Positions 43,825-52,360 of a stretch of DNA of 64,000 bases are shown here, one piece after another. A program made the translations under genes and the position numbers. This DNA is from an uncultured Vampirovibrio sp. (lineage in GTDB: Bacteria > Cyanobacteriota > Vampirovibrionia > Gastranaerophilales > Gastranaerophilaceae): the NCBI GenBank assembly GCA_910583875.1, contig CAJTXT010000002.1, positions 124,001-188,000 of the forward strand, read 5' to 3'. Each line of letters starts with the position of its first letter. Position 1 is the first letter of the stretch. The notes beneath the pieces were generated by a model. It saw nothing but the letters and a program-made list of their open reading frames with translations. It was not told where the DNA came from and searched no databases.

Positions 43825-46245
43825 ATGTCATTTTTAGAAAAATGCCAAAACTCTTTTAAAAAGTGCCTTGCAGTTGTTGCAATGTTTCTTTTTGTCGGAG
43901 TTCCTTCGTTTGCAGGTGAAGCAAACCTTGTAGTCCCAAAGATTGAAGGCGATAATTTTAATCTGCTTATTGCAGGTATTGTTGTCAGCATCCTTGGTCT
44001 TATATGGGGACTTATTGCTTACGGGCAGATTAAATCTATTAAAGCTCATAAGTGTATGATTGAAATTGGTAATACAATTTTTGAAACTTGTAAAACTTAT
44101 CTTGTACAGCAAGGTAAATTTTTAATTGTTTTAGAAGTTTTAATTGCTGTTTGTATTGCATTCTATTTCGGTTTCTTACAAGAAATGAGTGCTAAAAATG
44201 TACTTATTATTTTAGCAGCGTCTGTTATAGGTATTTTAGGTTCTTATGGTGTTGCTTGGTTTGGTATTAGAATGAATACTTTAGCAAATGCAAGAACATC
44301 ATTTACCGCACTTAGAAATAAACCTTTGGATATTCTTAATATTCCGTTGAAAGCAGGCATGAGTATTGGTGTACTTCTTGTAAGTGTTGAACTTATTGTT
44401 ATGCTTGCAATTTTATTATTTGTTCCGGGACATTTAGCAGGTGCTTGTTTTATCGGGTTTGCAATAGGTGAATCTTTAGGCGCTTCTGCTCTTCGTGTAG
44501 CAGGCGGTATCTTTACAAAAATTGCTGATATTGGTTCAGACTTAATGAAAATACGTTTTGGTATTAAAGAAGATGACCCAAGAAACCCCGGTGTTATTGC
44601 AGATTGTACCGGAGATAACGCTGGTGATTCAATCGGACCTACTGCTGATGGTTTTGAAACATACGGTGTAACAGGTGTTGCGCTTGTAAGTTTTATTCTC
44701 TTAGGCGTGTTCCCAGAGTATCAAATCCAATTATTAACTTGGATTTTCGTTATGAGATACTTAATGATAATAACTTCTGTTGTTGCTTATGGCGTTAACG
44801 GTATCTTAAATAAAATTTTATTTGGTAAAAAAGAAGATATGGACTTTGAAGCTCCATTAACAAACCTTGTTTGGCTAACTTCTATTTTATCAATTTGTAT
44901 GACTTTTGGAGTAAGCCATTGTTTATTAGGAAATATGCCAAATAATCTTTGGTTAACATTATCTGTAATTATAAGCTGCGGTACTTTAGGCGCTGCTTTA
45001 ATTCCTGAATTTACAAAAGTATTTACTTCACCTAAAGCAAAACATACAGAAGAAGTTGTTACTGCTTCAAGAGAAGGTGGTTCTTCTTTAACAATTTTAT
45101 CAGGTATTGTTTCAGGTAACTTCTCAGGTTTTTGGATTGGTCTTGTAATTGTTGCATTAATGACAATGTCATATTTTGCAAGCTTGCATATTCCTTCTGA
45201 AATAATGATTTATTCCTCTGTATTTGCATTTGGTTTAGTAGCGTTTGGTTTCTTAGGAATGGGACCTGTTACAATTGCTGTAGACAGTTATGGCCCTGTT
45301 ACTGATAATGCACAATCAGTTTATGAATTATCATTAATTGAAGAAGTACCAAATGTTAGTGAAGAAATTAAAAATGAATTTGGATTTGAACCTAACTTTG
45401 AAACAGCTAAGAAATTCTTAGAACAAAATGACGGTGCAGGCAATACATTTAAAGCAACATCAAAACCTGTGTTAATTGGTACAGCAGTTGTTGGTGCTAC
45501 AACTATGATTTTCTCTTTAATTCTTGTAATTAAAGAAACATTAGGAATAGAACCTGAAGCAATTCTTAACTTGTTAAACCCATATACAATTTTAGGATTA
45601 TTAATGGGTGGCTCTGTTATTTACTGGTTTAGCGGTGCTTCTATGCAGGCTGTTACAACAGGTGCATACAGAGCTGTTGAATACATTTCTAAGAATATTA
45701 AACTTGGGGAATGCGATGATAAAAAAGCAAATGTGGATAACTCAAAAGAAGTTGTTAAAATTTGTACAGAATATGCTCAAAAAGGTATGTTAAACATATT
45801 TATAGCATTATTTGCTTTTGCACTTGCATTTGCTTGTTTATCAGCACCTATGGCAGAGAATGTAAACCCTGTTTCTTTCTTTGTAAGCTATTTAATAGGT
45901 ATCGCAATTTTTGGTTTATTCCAAGCAGTATTTATGGCTAATGCCGGCGGCTGCTGGGATAATGCAAAGAAAATTGTTGAAGTTGATTTGAATGAAAAAG
46001 GAACACCACTACACGATGCAACTGTTGTTGGTGATACTGTCGGTGACCCGTTTAAAGATACTTCCTCTGTAGCTATGAACCCTATTATTAAATTTACAAC
46101 ATTATTCGGTTTATTAGCTATGGAAATTGCAATTGCACCTTCATTTAAAGAAGCTGCACCTATTGCAGGTATTGTATTATTTGTAATTGCTATTATATTT
46201 GTAGTTCGTTCATTCTATGCAATGAGAATACCTGCAGATAAATAG
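43825..46245 (+). CDS. hppA: Membrane proton-translocating pyrophosphatase
   Basis: An 806-residue polytopic membrane pyrophosphatase that couples PPi hydrolysis to ion pumping. The acidic catalytic motif is DNAGDSIGPTADGFETYG (near 270), and later VGDTVGDPFKDTS. The GNTFKATSK segment (near 540) has Lys where K+-dependent enzymes have Ala, which points to the K+-independent, H+-pumping class. A hydrophobic N-terminal signal-like stretch ends VPSFAGEA. The ATG at 43825 has AAGGGAG 6 nt upstream; an in-frame TTG at 43801 is unlikely. Energy conservation from PPi suits a fermentative lifestyle. Confidence 0.95.
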   Translation: MSFLEKCQNSFKKCLAVVAMFLFVGVPSFAGEANLVVPKIEGDNFNLLIAGIVVSILGLIWGLIAYGQIKSIKAHKCMIEIGNTIFETCKTYLVQQGKFLIVLEVLIAVCIAFYFGFLQEMSAKNVLIILAASVIGILGSYGVAWFGIRMNTLANARTSFTALRNKPLDILNIPLKAGMSIGVLLVSVELIVMLAILLFVPGHLAGACFIGFAIGESLGASALRVAGGIFTKIADIGSDLMKIRFGIKEDDPRNPGVIADCTGDNAGDSIGPTADGFETYGVTGVALVSFILLGVFPEYQIQLLTWIFVMRYLMIITSVVAYGVNGILNKILFGKKEDMDFEAPLTNLVWLTSILSICMTFGVSHCLLGNMPNNLWLTLSVIISCGTLGAALIPEFTKVFTSPKAKHTEEVVTASREGGSSLTILSGIVSGNFSGFWIGLVIVALMTMSYFASLHIPSEIMIYSSVFAFGLVAFGFLGMGPVTIAVDSYGPVTDNAQSVYELSLIEEVPNVSEEIKNEFGFEPNFETAKKFLEQNDGAGNTFKATSKPVLIGTAVVGATTMIFSLILVIKETLGIEPEAILNLLNPYTILGLLMGGSVIYWFSGASMQAVTTGAYRAVEYISKNIKLGECDDKKANVDNSKEVVKICTEYAQKGMLNIFIALFAFALAFACLSAPMAENVNPVSFFVSYLIGIAIFGLFQAVFMANAGGCWDNAKKIVEVDLNEKGTPLHDATVVGDTVGDPFKDTSSVAMNPIIKFTTLFGLLAMEIAIAPSFKEAAPIAGIVLFVIAIIFVVRSFYAMRIPADK

Positions 46246-46258
46246 TTATAATATTGCA

Positions 46259-46297
46259 ATAAAAAAGAGCCTGTATTTATTACAGGCTCTTTTTTTA
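46259..46297. terminator. Bidirectional terminator between hppA and the pentapeptide gene
   Basis: AAAAAAGAGCCTGTA and its complement with a 5-nt loop, A-run and T-run on either side, between two convergent genes. Confidence 0.95.
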
Positions 46298-46308
46298 TAT
46301 TTGTTTTA

Positions 46309-46827
46309 TTAATAATCTGAAGCGCTGCTGCTTTCTTCTTCTTCATCCTCTTTTGTATAGTTTGTGTCAAAATCGTCAGGCAGCAAATCATTGTCAGGCC
46401 AAACAGTTGTTTCATCTGCTCTTGTTGCTGATAAATTTAAACTTGCAGAAAGGTCTGAATCAGATAATTCTGCTTCTTTAACAATGCAGCCAGCCATATC
46501 TGCATCTGTAAAATTACAATAGTTTACAGTTGCATAACTAAAATCTGTACCGTTTAATATACTTTCAGAAAAATCACATTCAACAACATTCGCTCTTGTA
46601 AAATCAGCAGCATTTAAGTCTGCGTTAGAAAAATTACAATTTGACAGATGAGAATCAATGAAAGATGTTCCTGCTAATTCTGTATTAGAAAAATCAATTT
46701 CTTCTAATGTAATATTAGAAAAATCTAATTCAGTTAAATCAATTTCTTCCTCAATAGTTTTCTTATATGAATTATACTCTTCAGGATTTTTGATAATTAA
46801 TTCTGCGAGTTCATCTTTTGAATACAT
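46309..46827 (-). CDS. Pentapeptide-repeat protein
   Basis: A 172-residue protein of which residues about 35-125 are pentapeptide repeats of the A(D/N)LxF type (for example DFSNITLEEIDFSNTELAGT), which fold into a right-handed beta-helix. The C-terminus is very acidic (DEEEESSSASD). AAGGAG precedes the ATG. Such proteins can mimic DNA and protect gyrase, but most have no known role, and the tail here is not typical of Qnr proteins. Confidence 0.85.
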   Translation of the reverse strand: MYSKDELAELIIKNPEEYNSYKKTIEEEIDLTELDFSNITLEEIDFSNTELAGTSFIDSHLSNCNFSNADLNAADFTRANVVECDFSESILNGTDFSYATVNYCNFTDADMAGCIVKEAELSDSDLSASLNLSATRADETTVWPDNDLLPDDFDTNYTKEDEEEESSSASDY

Positions 46828-47027
46828 AACTTCTCCTTTTTGTCTCTACCTGTTAATTTGACTAACCATAATCATATTCCACGAAATGAATATTTTATAA
46901 CATATCCTTTATTTTCTTATTTTTTTTTTTATTGTCAAGAAAAAATTTTAATAAATTAGGCAATTTTTTATAAGCAAATGTTTTTATATAGAAGTAGGGT
47001 GGTTTTTAAAATTTAAGGTCTTGTAAG

Positions 47028-47822
47028 TTGAATATTAATGGTGTGTTAGGACAATTTAATATTGCTCGTAGTGCGAATGTACAACAAGCAAACTTTAAAG
47101 GAAATGTTACTGTAATTAAACCTGATATGTTTCAAAAAGGTTCTTATGTAACAGTTCCAAGAAAAGTATCTAGCAATAATACACTTGATTTATCAAAATT
47201 TTATTCTCCTAAACAATTATTACAAGCATATTCCAATCCAAGTTTTGTAAATTCTTTAATTGAAAAAAATCCTAAAATAACAGCTCTTCTTGATTCAAAA
47301 GGTATAGAAGCAACTGTTTCTCCAGAAAATGTTTTAGGAATTGTTAATACTCATTTAACAACAACTACAGCTTTTGCGTTGCAAATAGCAAATAAAATGG
47401 GTTTATCAGCTGCTGATAAGAAAACATTAGAACAGGCATGTGTTTTCCATGATTTTGGAAAGATTTTAATTCCAAAAGAAGTTTTGAATAAGCCTGGAAA
47501 GTTGAATGAAGAAGAAAAAGAAATTATGGATATGCATGCTGAATTAGGAGCTGAGCTTCTATCTACAGCCGGAATGAATCAAAGATTAGTAAATTTAGTT
47601 GGAAATCATCATAAACCACAATCAGAAAATGCAGATATTCTATGTGATATACTGTCTGTTGCTGATATATATTCAGCACTAAGAGAAGATCGCGTTTATA
47701 AAAAAGCGATGCCTGAAAAGGATGCTATTGAACTCTTAGACCAAAAAGCCGAAGCCGGTGAAGTAAGTACAGAAGTTGTTAATGCGTTAAAAGCTTCATT
47801 ATTATCTGCAAAATCTGCATAA
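47028..47822 (+). CDS. HD-GYP-like phosphodiesterase domain protein with NFKG tag
   Basis: A 264-residue protein with the NFKG tag at 22-25 and an HD domain: conserved His in TTAFALQIA, the metal pair in VFHDFGKILIP (about 140), GNHHKP near 190 and VADIYSALREDRVYKKAM, which corresponds to the GYP region of c-di-GMP phosphodiesterases but in altered form (RVYKKAM). Starts with TTG at 47028. The N-terminal roughly 95 residues have no family I recognise. Cyclic-di-nucleotide hydrolysis is possible but not certain. Confidence 0.85.
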   Translation: MNINGVLGQFNIARSANVQQANFKGNVTVIKPDMFQKGSYVTVPRKVSSNNTLDLSKFYSPKQLLQAYSNPSFVNSLIEKNPKITALLDSKGIEATVSPENVLGIVNTHLTTTTAFALQIANKMGLSAADKKTLEQACVFHDFGKILIPKEVLNKPGKLNEEEKEIMDMHAELGAELLSTAGMNQRLVNLVGNHHKPQSENADILCDILSVADIYSALREDRVYKKAMPEKDAIELLDQKAEAGEVSTEVVNALKASLLSAKSA

Positions 47823-47852
47823 AAAAAGAACCCGTTAAAGGGTTCTTTTTTT
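47821..47852. terminator. Bidirectional terminator between the HD gene and rpmB
   Basis: AAAAAGAACCC/GGGTTCTTTTT stem with a 6-nt loop between convergent genes. Confidence 0.95.
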
Positions 47853-47866
47853 ACTTTAAATATAGA

Positions 47867-48058
47867 TTAAACAGCTCTTGTAACTTTGCCTGCTCTTAAG
47901 CAAGAAGTACAAACTTTAATTCTTTTTACAGTACCATTTTCTACAACTTTAACAGATTGTAGGTTTGGACTTTGTCTGTATACATGATGTTTATGAGAGA
48001 ATGAAAGTTTTGCTGCTTTCAATGGTTTTTTTCCGCAAACTGCGCATTCAACTGACAT
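47867..48058 (-). CDS. rpmB: 50S ribosomal protein L28
   Basis: A 63-residue basic protein, of normal L28 length. MSVECAVCGKKPL at the N-terminus, NLQSVKVVENGT in the middle and CTSCLRAGKV at the end give the two CxxC pairs of the zinc-binding form of L28. AAAGGAAG precedes the ATG. Single gene with its own terminator. Confidence 0.97.
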   Translation of the reverse strand: MSVECAVCGKKPLKAAKLSFSHKHHVYRQSPNLQSVKVVENGTVKRIKVCTSCLRAGKVTRAV

Positions 48059-48204
48059 TTTTACTTCCTTTCAAATAATCTTTATAGCTTGATAATATAA
48101 GAAAAAAAACTAATAATCAAGCCCTTTCTTAAAATTATATTAAATAATCTAAATAAATCAAATAATTATAAGTAGTTTCGCTATTTTTGTAATAGAATGT
48201 AATA

Positions 48205-49263
48205 ATGAGGGATATGAAAATGAAAATTGGCGGAAAAACAGTAAGAGAACGTATAGAAGAGAAGGAACTTTTATTTTTGTCTCCGCTTGCAACTTTTAGT
48301 TCCAAAACAAACGGACGTGTAAAATATGAAGAACCCTGTGATCTTCGTACAGAGTTTCAAAGGGATAGAGACAGAATTCTTCATTCTAAAGCATTTAGAC
48401 GTTTAAAACATAAAACGCAGGTTTTCTTTTCTCCTTATGATGATCATTTTAGAACAAGAATGACTCATACTTTAGAGGTTTCACAAATAGCAAGAACAAT
48501 TTCACGCGCATTAGATTTAAATGAAGATTTAACAGAAGCAATTGCATTAGGTCATGATTTAGGACATACTCCCTTTGGGCATAGCGGAGAAAGAGTTCTT
48601 GATGAATTAATGCCGAATGGATATAAACATAATGAACAAAGCGTTCGAGTTGTTACGTTTATTGAAAATCTTAATTTAACAGAAGAAACATTAGACGGAA
48701 TCTTAAATCATTCATACCATTGTACTCCTAATACTCTTGAAGGTCAGGTTGTAAGACTTGCAGATAAAATTGCTTATATTAATCATGATATTCAAGATGC
48801 AATTAGGGCGGGTATTATTAAAACAGAAAATATTCCACAAGAAAGTATTAACTATTTTTCAACAACAAATCGTATCAGGTTAACCAAAATTGTTAATGAT
48901 ATTGTTGAAACAAGTTATGGAAAAGATACAATATTAATGTCAGATGAATGTTCAAAACAATTTATTTCTTTAAGAAAGTGGATGTTTGAACATGTGTATA
49001 ACAATTCTCCGGCTAAAACAGCAGAAGATAAAGCTCAAAACGTAATAAGAAGATTGTTTGAATTCTATTGTGAAGAATTAACGAGAATTTATCCTTCTTC
49101 CTCTAAAAATGAAATCATGCAAACAGCATGTGATTATATTTCGGGTATGACAGACAGATATGTTCTGATAAAATTTGAAGAAAACTTCTTACCTTCACCT
49201 TTAGCACAAAAAAATAATGATGATTTCTTATTTAAACTAGCTCAAATGAACGGATTAAAATAA
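48205..49263 (+). CDS. dgt: Deoxyguanosinetriphosphate triphosphohydrolase-like HD protein
   Basis: An HD-superfamily dNTP triphosphohydrolase (352 residues). Metal and nucleotide motifs are THTLEVSQIAR (near 82), GHDLGHTPFGHSGE (the HD, near 115) and LADKIAYINHDIQD. It leads the dgt-dnaG-rpoD operon. The ATG at 48205 gives MRDMKMKIG; the AGGG within this stretch would better serve the ATG at 48220. dNTP pool control upstream of the primase and sigma-factor genes fits the operon. Confidence 0.93.
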   Translation: MRDMKMKIGGKTVRERIEEKELLFLSPLATFSSKTNGRVKYEEPCDLRTEFQRDRDRILHSKAFRRLKHKTQVFFSPYDDHFRTRMTHTLEVSQIARTISRALDLNEDLTEAIALGHDLGHTPFGHSGERVLDELMPNGYKHNEQSVRVVTFIENLNLTEETLDGILNHSYHCTPNTLEGQVVRLADKIAYINHDIQDAIRAGIIKTENIPQESINYFSTTNRIRLTKIVNDIVETSYGKDTILMSDECSKQFISLRKWMFEHVYNNSPAKTAEDKAQNVIRRLFEFYCEELTRIYPSSSKNEIMQTACDYISGMTDRYVLIKFEENFLPSPLAQKNNDDFLFKLAQMNGLK

Positions 49264-49266
49264 TTA

Positions 49267-51159
49267 ATGACAACAAATAAAACATATAATGAAGTTATTG
49301 ATGAAATAAGAAGCCGTCTGGATATACTAGAAGTTGTCCAGTCTAGAGTTGTATTAAAGAAAAAAGGTGCTAATTACTGGGGCTGCTGTCCTTTTCATAA
49401 TGAAAAGACGCCGTCATTTAGTGTTAATCCTCAAAAGGGTATTTTTAAATGTTTTGGCTGTGGAGAAGGCGGAGATGCTATAACTTTTTTAATGAAGATT
49501 AATAACCAATCTTTTGGTGAAGTAATAAAAGATTTAGCGCTTCAATTCGGAATTGAGCTTCCAAACTTTTCGGGCAATTCAAAGCAATATACGGAAGAAA
49601 AACAGCAAATAAAAGATGTCCTTCAAAAGTCATGTGAATTTTATTACAATAATTTATTAACCATGCCCGAAGCGAAAACAGCACTTGAATATCTTGAAAA
49701 AAGAGGAATTACAAAAGAAGTTATAGATGAATATAAATTGGGCTACTCTCCAAAAGGTTATACGGATTTACAGCAGCATTTTAAGGCAGATTATACTCCT
49801 GTAATATTAGAAAAGGCAGGATTAACAGTTCCAACGGAAAAAGGCAATAATGTAGATAGATTTCGTCATAGAATTATGATTCCTATTCGTGATGAAGCGG
49901 GTAGTGTGATTGCGTTTGGAGCAAGAGCGATAGATGCCGGTCAAAATCCTAAATACTTAAATTCACCGGATACTGTTTTATATAATAAAAGCCGTATTTT
50001 ATACGGGATAAATGTTGCAAAAGACCAAATGATACAAGATGATTATGTTGTTATCATGGAAGGTTATTTTGATGTAATATCCGCGCAAGCTGCAGGATTA
50101 AAAAATGCAGTTGCGTCATGTGGTACTGCTTTAACAGTCGACCATGTCCGTCTAATTGCAAAGTATTCTAAATCAAGAAAAATATATTTGGCATTTGATA
50201 CAGATGCAGCAGGTTTAAAAGCAACGCAAAGAAGTACGGATGTTATAAAAGAAGCTTTTTCAGGGCTTGGTAATTTAAAAATATTTGATGCTGCTTATGC
50301 TTCTTTAAATGATGATAAATATACATGTGAAATCCGCGTAATAGCTCCGTTTGATAGTAAAGATCCGGATGAATATATTCGTGAATACGGTATTGATAAG
50401 TACAAAGAGTATATAAAAACTGCTCCTTTATTATTAGATTTTGAAATCGAACAAGTTTTAAAAGACTATAAGCATGACTTTTCTCCGACAGATAAACTAG
50501 CTTTAGTAAAAAAAATCATGCCTTTAATTGAGGAAATTCCGAATAATATAGTTCAAAATGAATATATAAAGCTTGTTTCAGATAGAATAAACATTGATGA
50601 AAAAGCCTTGATTAGGGAAATTAATCGGAGCAAAAATGTGCAAAATGTTATAAAAAGTGATTTTCTGGGAATTGTAACAAAAACTTCAAATATCTGTGAA
50701 AAAGCACAAAAAAATTTATTAAGCCTTTTTTTATTAGGTGTAAGTGATACAAATGTAAATTATCTTCTGGAAAATATAAATAATGTAAAATTTATAGATA
50801 AAAACTTAATTATTCTCAAAGAAGCAATTGACAAATTATCATGTCAGATAAATAATGACGTGGACAAGCTAATTCAATCCCTGTATGTACAGTTTGCTGA
50901 GGATAATAAATTAAAGGACATAATAACAGATTTAATATATATAGCTGATAGCTTTAAAAATCTTTCAGAAAAGGACTTTAGAGCTATTGTGCAAGAGAAT
51001 AAAGCAAAAATTCTACAATATCAGATTGATTGTGAAAAGAAAGAACTTGCGTCAAAGTATAAGAATTTAAGCGATGATGATGTAGAATCAATGCAATTTC
51101 AAATGCAGCTAAGAGAACAAATTAGAAATAAGCAAAAAATCGGAGAACAACTTCAATGA
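49267..51159 (+). CDS. dnaG: DNA primase
   Basis: Synthesises RNA primers for replication. The N-terminal zinc domain (CPFHNEKTPSF, then CFGCGEGGD, about 42-70), the RNA-polymerase core (to about 250), the Toprim domain (EGYFDV near 265, FDTDAAG near 310) and a C-terminal helicase-binding region are all present in 630 residues. It starts 3 nt after dgt and overlaps rpoD by 4 nt (ATGA). Confidence 0.98.
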   Translation: MTTNKTYNEVIDEIRSRLDILEVVQSRVVLKKKGANYWGCCPFHNEKTPSFSVNPQKGIFKCFGCGEGGDAITFLMKINNQSFGEVIKDLALQFGIELPNFSGNSKQYTEEKQQIKDVLQKSCEFYYNNLLTMPEAKTALEYLEKRGITKEVIDEYKLGYSPKGYTDLQQHFKADYTPVILEKAGLTVPTEKGNNVDRFRHRIMIPIRDEAGSVIAFGARAIDAGQNPKYLNSPDTVLYNKSRILYGINVAKDQMIQDDYVVIMEGYFDVISAQAAGLKNAVASCGTALTVDHVRLIAKYSKSRKIYLAFDTDAAGLKATQRSTDVIKEAFSGLGNLKIFDAAYASLNDDKYTCEIRVIAPFDSKDPDEYIREYGIDKYKEYIKTAPLLLDFEIEQVLKDYKHDFSPTDKLALVKKIMPLIEEIPNNIVQNEYIKLVSDRINIDEKALIREINRSKNVQNVIKSDFLGIVTKTSNICEKAQKNLLSLFLLGVSDTNVNYLLENINNVKFIDKNLIILKEAIDKLSCQINNDVDKLIQSLYVQFAEDNKLKDIITDLIYIADSFKNLSEKDFRAIVQENKAKILQYQIDCEKKELASKYKNLSDDDVESMQFQMQLREQIRNKQKIGEQLQ

Positions 51160-52265
51160 GCAAAAAGAAAATATCAGATTTATCAGTAGTCGGAATAATG
51201 GATGAAGAAGAAACAATGGAAAACGAAGCTTCTGAATCATCAGGTATTATTTTAATGGCTGAACCTGAATCTATTAGCCGTGACGGCATGGACGTTATTA
51301 TTAATTCTGAACGTAATAAAATTATTGATACTATGGAGAATGAAGATTTGTTCTCTACAGATATAACAGATGAAGATGAGGAAGAAGAAGTTTCACTTAC
51401 TGATGCGCTTCTTCCAAAAGGTGTATCTTTTGATGACCCTGTTAGAATGTATTTACGTGAAATCGGTCGTATTAAATTATTAACAGCAGAACAAGAAATT
51501 GATTTGGCTAAAAAAATTATACAAGGCGGTAATGCAGGTGCTATTGCTAAAAGAAAATTAGTTCAAGCTAACTTAAGACTTGTTGTTAGTATTGCTAAAA
51601 AATATGTGGGCAGAGGCATGTTATTCTTAGACCTTATTCAAGAAGGTAACTTAGGTTTAATCAGAGCTGCTGAAAAATTCGACCACGAAAGAGGTTATAA
51701 ATTTTCAACCTATGCTACTTGGTGGATTAGACAAGCTATTACAAGAGCTATAGCAGACCAAGCTCGTACAATCAGAATTCCTGTTCACATGGTTGAAACA
51801 ATCAATAAATTAAAGAAAGTTACAAGAAAATTAGCTCAAGAACTTTCAAGAAAACCAACCGAAGAAGAATTAGCTGTTGAAATGAATATTTCTGTTCCAA
51901 AATTAAGAGAAATCATTAAAGTAGCTCAAGAACCGTTATCTCTTGAAACTCCAATCGGTAAAGAAGAAGATTCAAGATTAGGTGACTTTATTGAAGATAA
52001 AGATGCTGATGCTCCTGTAAAAACTGTTGCTCAAGAACTTTTAAGAGAAGACTTAGCTGAAGTATTAAGCGGTTTATCTCCAAGAGAAAGAGATGTTCTT
52101 CGTTTAAGATTCGGTATGGATGACGGAAGACAAAGAACTTTAGAAGAAGTTGGTCAATTGTTCGGTGTAACAAGAGAACGTATCAGACAAATTGAAGCTA
52201 AAGCTTTAAGAAAACTAAGACATCCAAACAGAAGCAAACGTTTAAAAGAATACATTGAAGTTTAA
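51156..52265 (+). CDS. rpoD: Primary sigma factor (sigma-70)
   Basis: A 369-residue group 1 sigma factor. Region 1.2 (DDPVRMYLREIGRI), regions 2.1-2.4 (with DLIQEGNLGLIRAAEKFD, YATWWIRQAI), region 3 and region 4 (GVTRERIRQIEAKALRKLR) are all canonical. The acidic N-terminal region 1.1 is short. It overlaps dnaG by 4 nt in the dgt-dnaG-rpoD operon, a variant of the macromolecular-synthesis operon. It should recognise TTGACA/TATAAT promoters. Confidence 0.98.
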   Translation: MSKKKISDLSVVGIMDEEETMENEASESSGIILMAEPESISRDGMDVIINSERNKIIDTMENEDLFSTDITDEDEEEEVSLTDALLPKGVSFDDPVRMYLREIGRIKLLTAEQEIDLAKKIIQGGNAGAIAKRKLVQANLRLVVSIAKKYVGRGMLFLDLIQEGNLGLIRAAEKFDHERGYKFSTYATWWIRQAITRAIADQARTIRIPVHMVETINKLKKVTRKLAQELSRKPTEEELAVEMNISVPKLREIIKVAQEPLSLETPIGKEEDSRLGDFIEDKDADAPVKTVAQELLREDLAEVLSGLSPRERDVLRLRFGMDDGRQRTLEEVGQLFGVTRERIRQIEAKALRKLRHPNRSKRLKEYIEV

Positions 52266-52268
52266 TAA

Positions 52269-52297
52269 TAAAAGGGAAGTTAAAGCTTCCCTTTTTT
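52269..52297 (+). terminator. Terminator of the dgt-dnaG-rpoD operon
   Basis: AAAGGGAAG/CTTCCCTTT stem with a T6 run, a few bases after the rpoD stop. Confidence 0.95.
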
Positions 52298-52321
52298 ATT
52301 GTAATTATTGGTTACAATTCT

Positions 52322-52360
52322 TTGATTTCATATAGTTTTAATTGTATCATTATACAAATG
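52322..52360 (+). promoter_or_regulatory. Promoter of the first AsmA-like gene
   Basis: TTGATT at 52322-52327, a 17-bp spacer, TATCAT at 52345-52350, then 7 nt to the ATG at 52358. No Shine-Dalgarno, so the mRNA is probably leaderless or nearly so. Confidence 0.6.
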
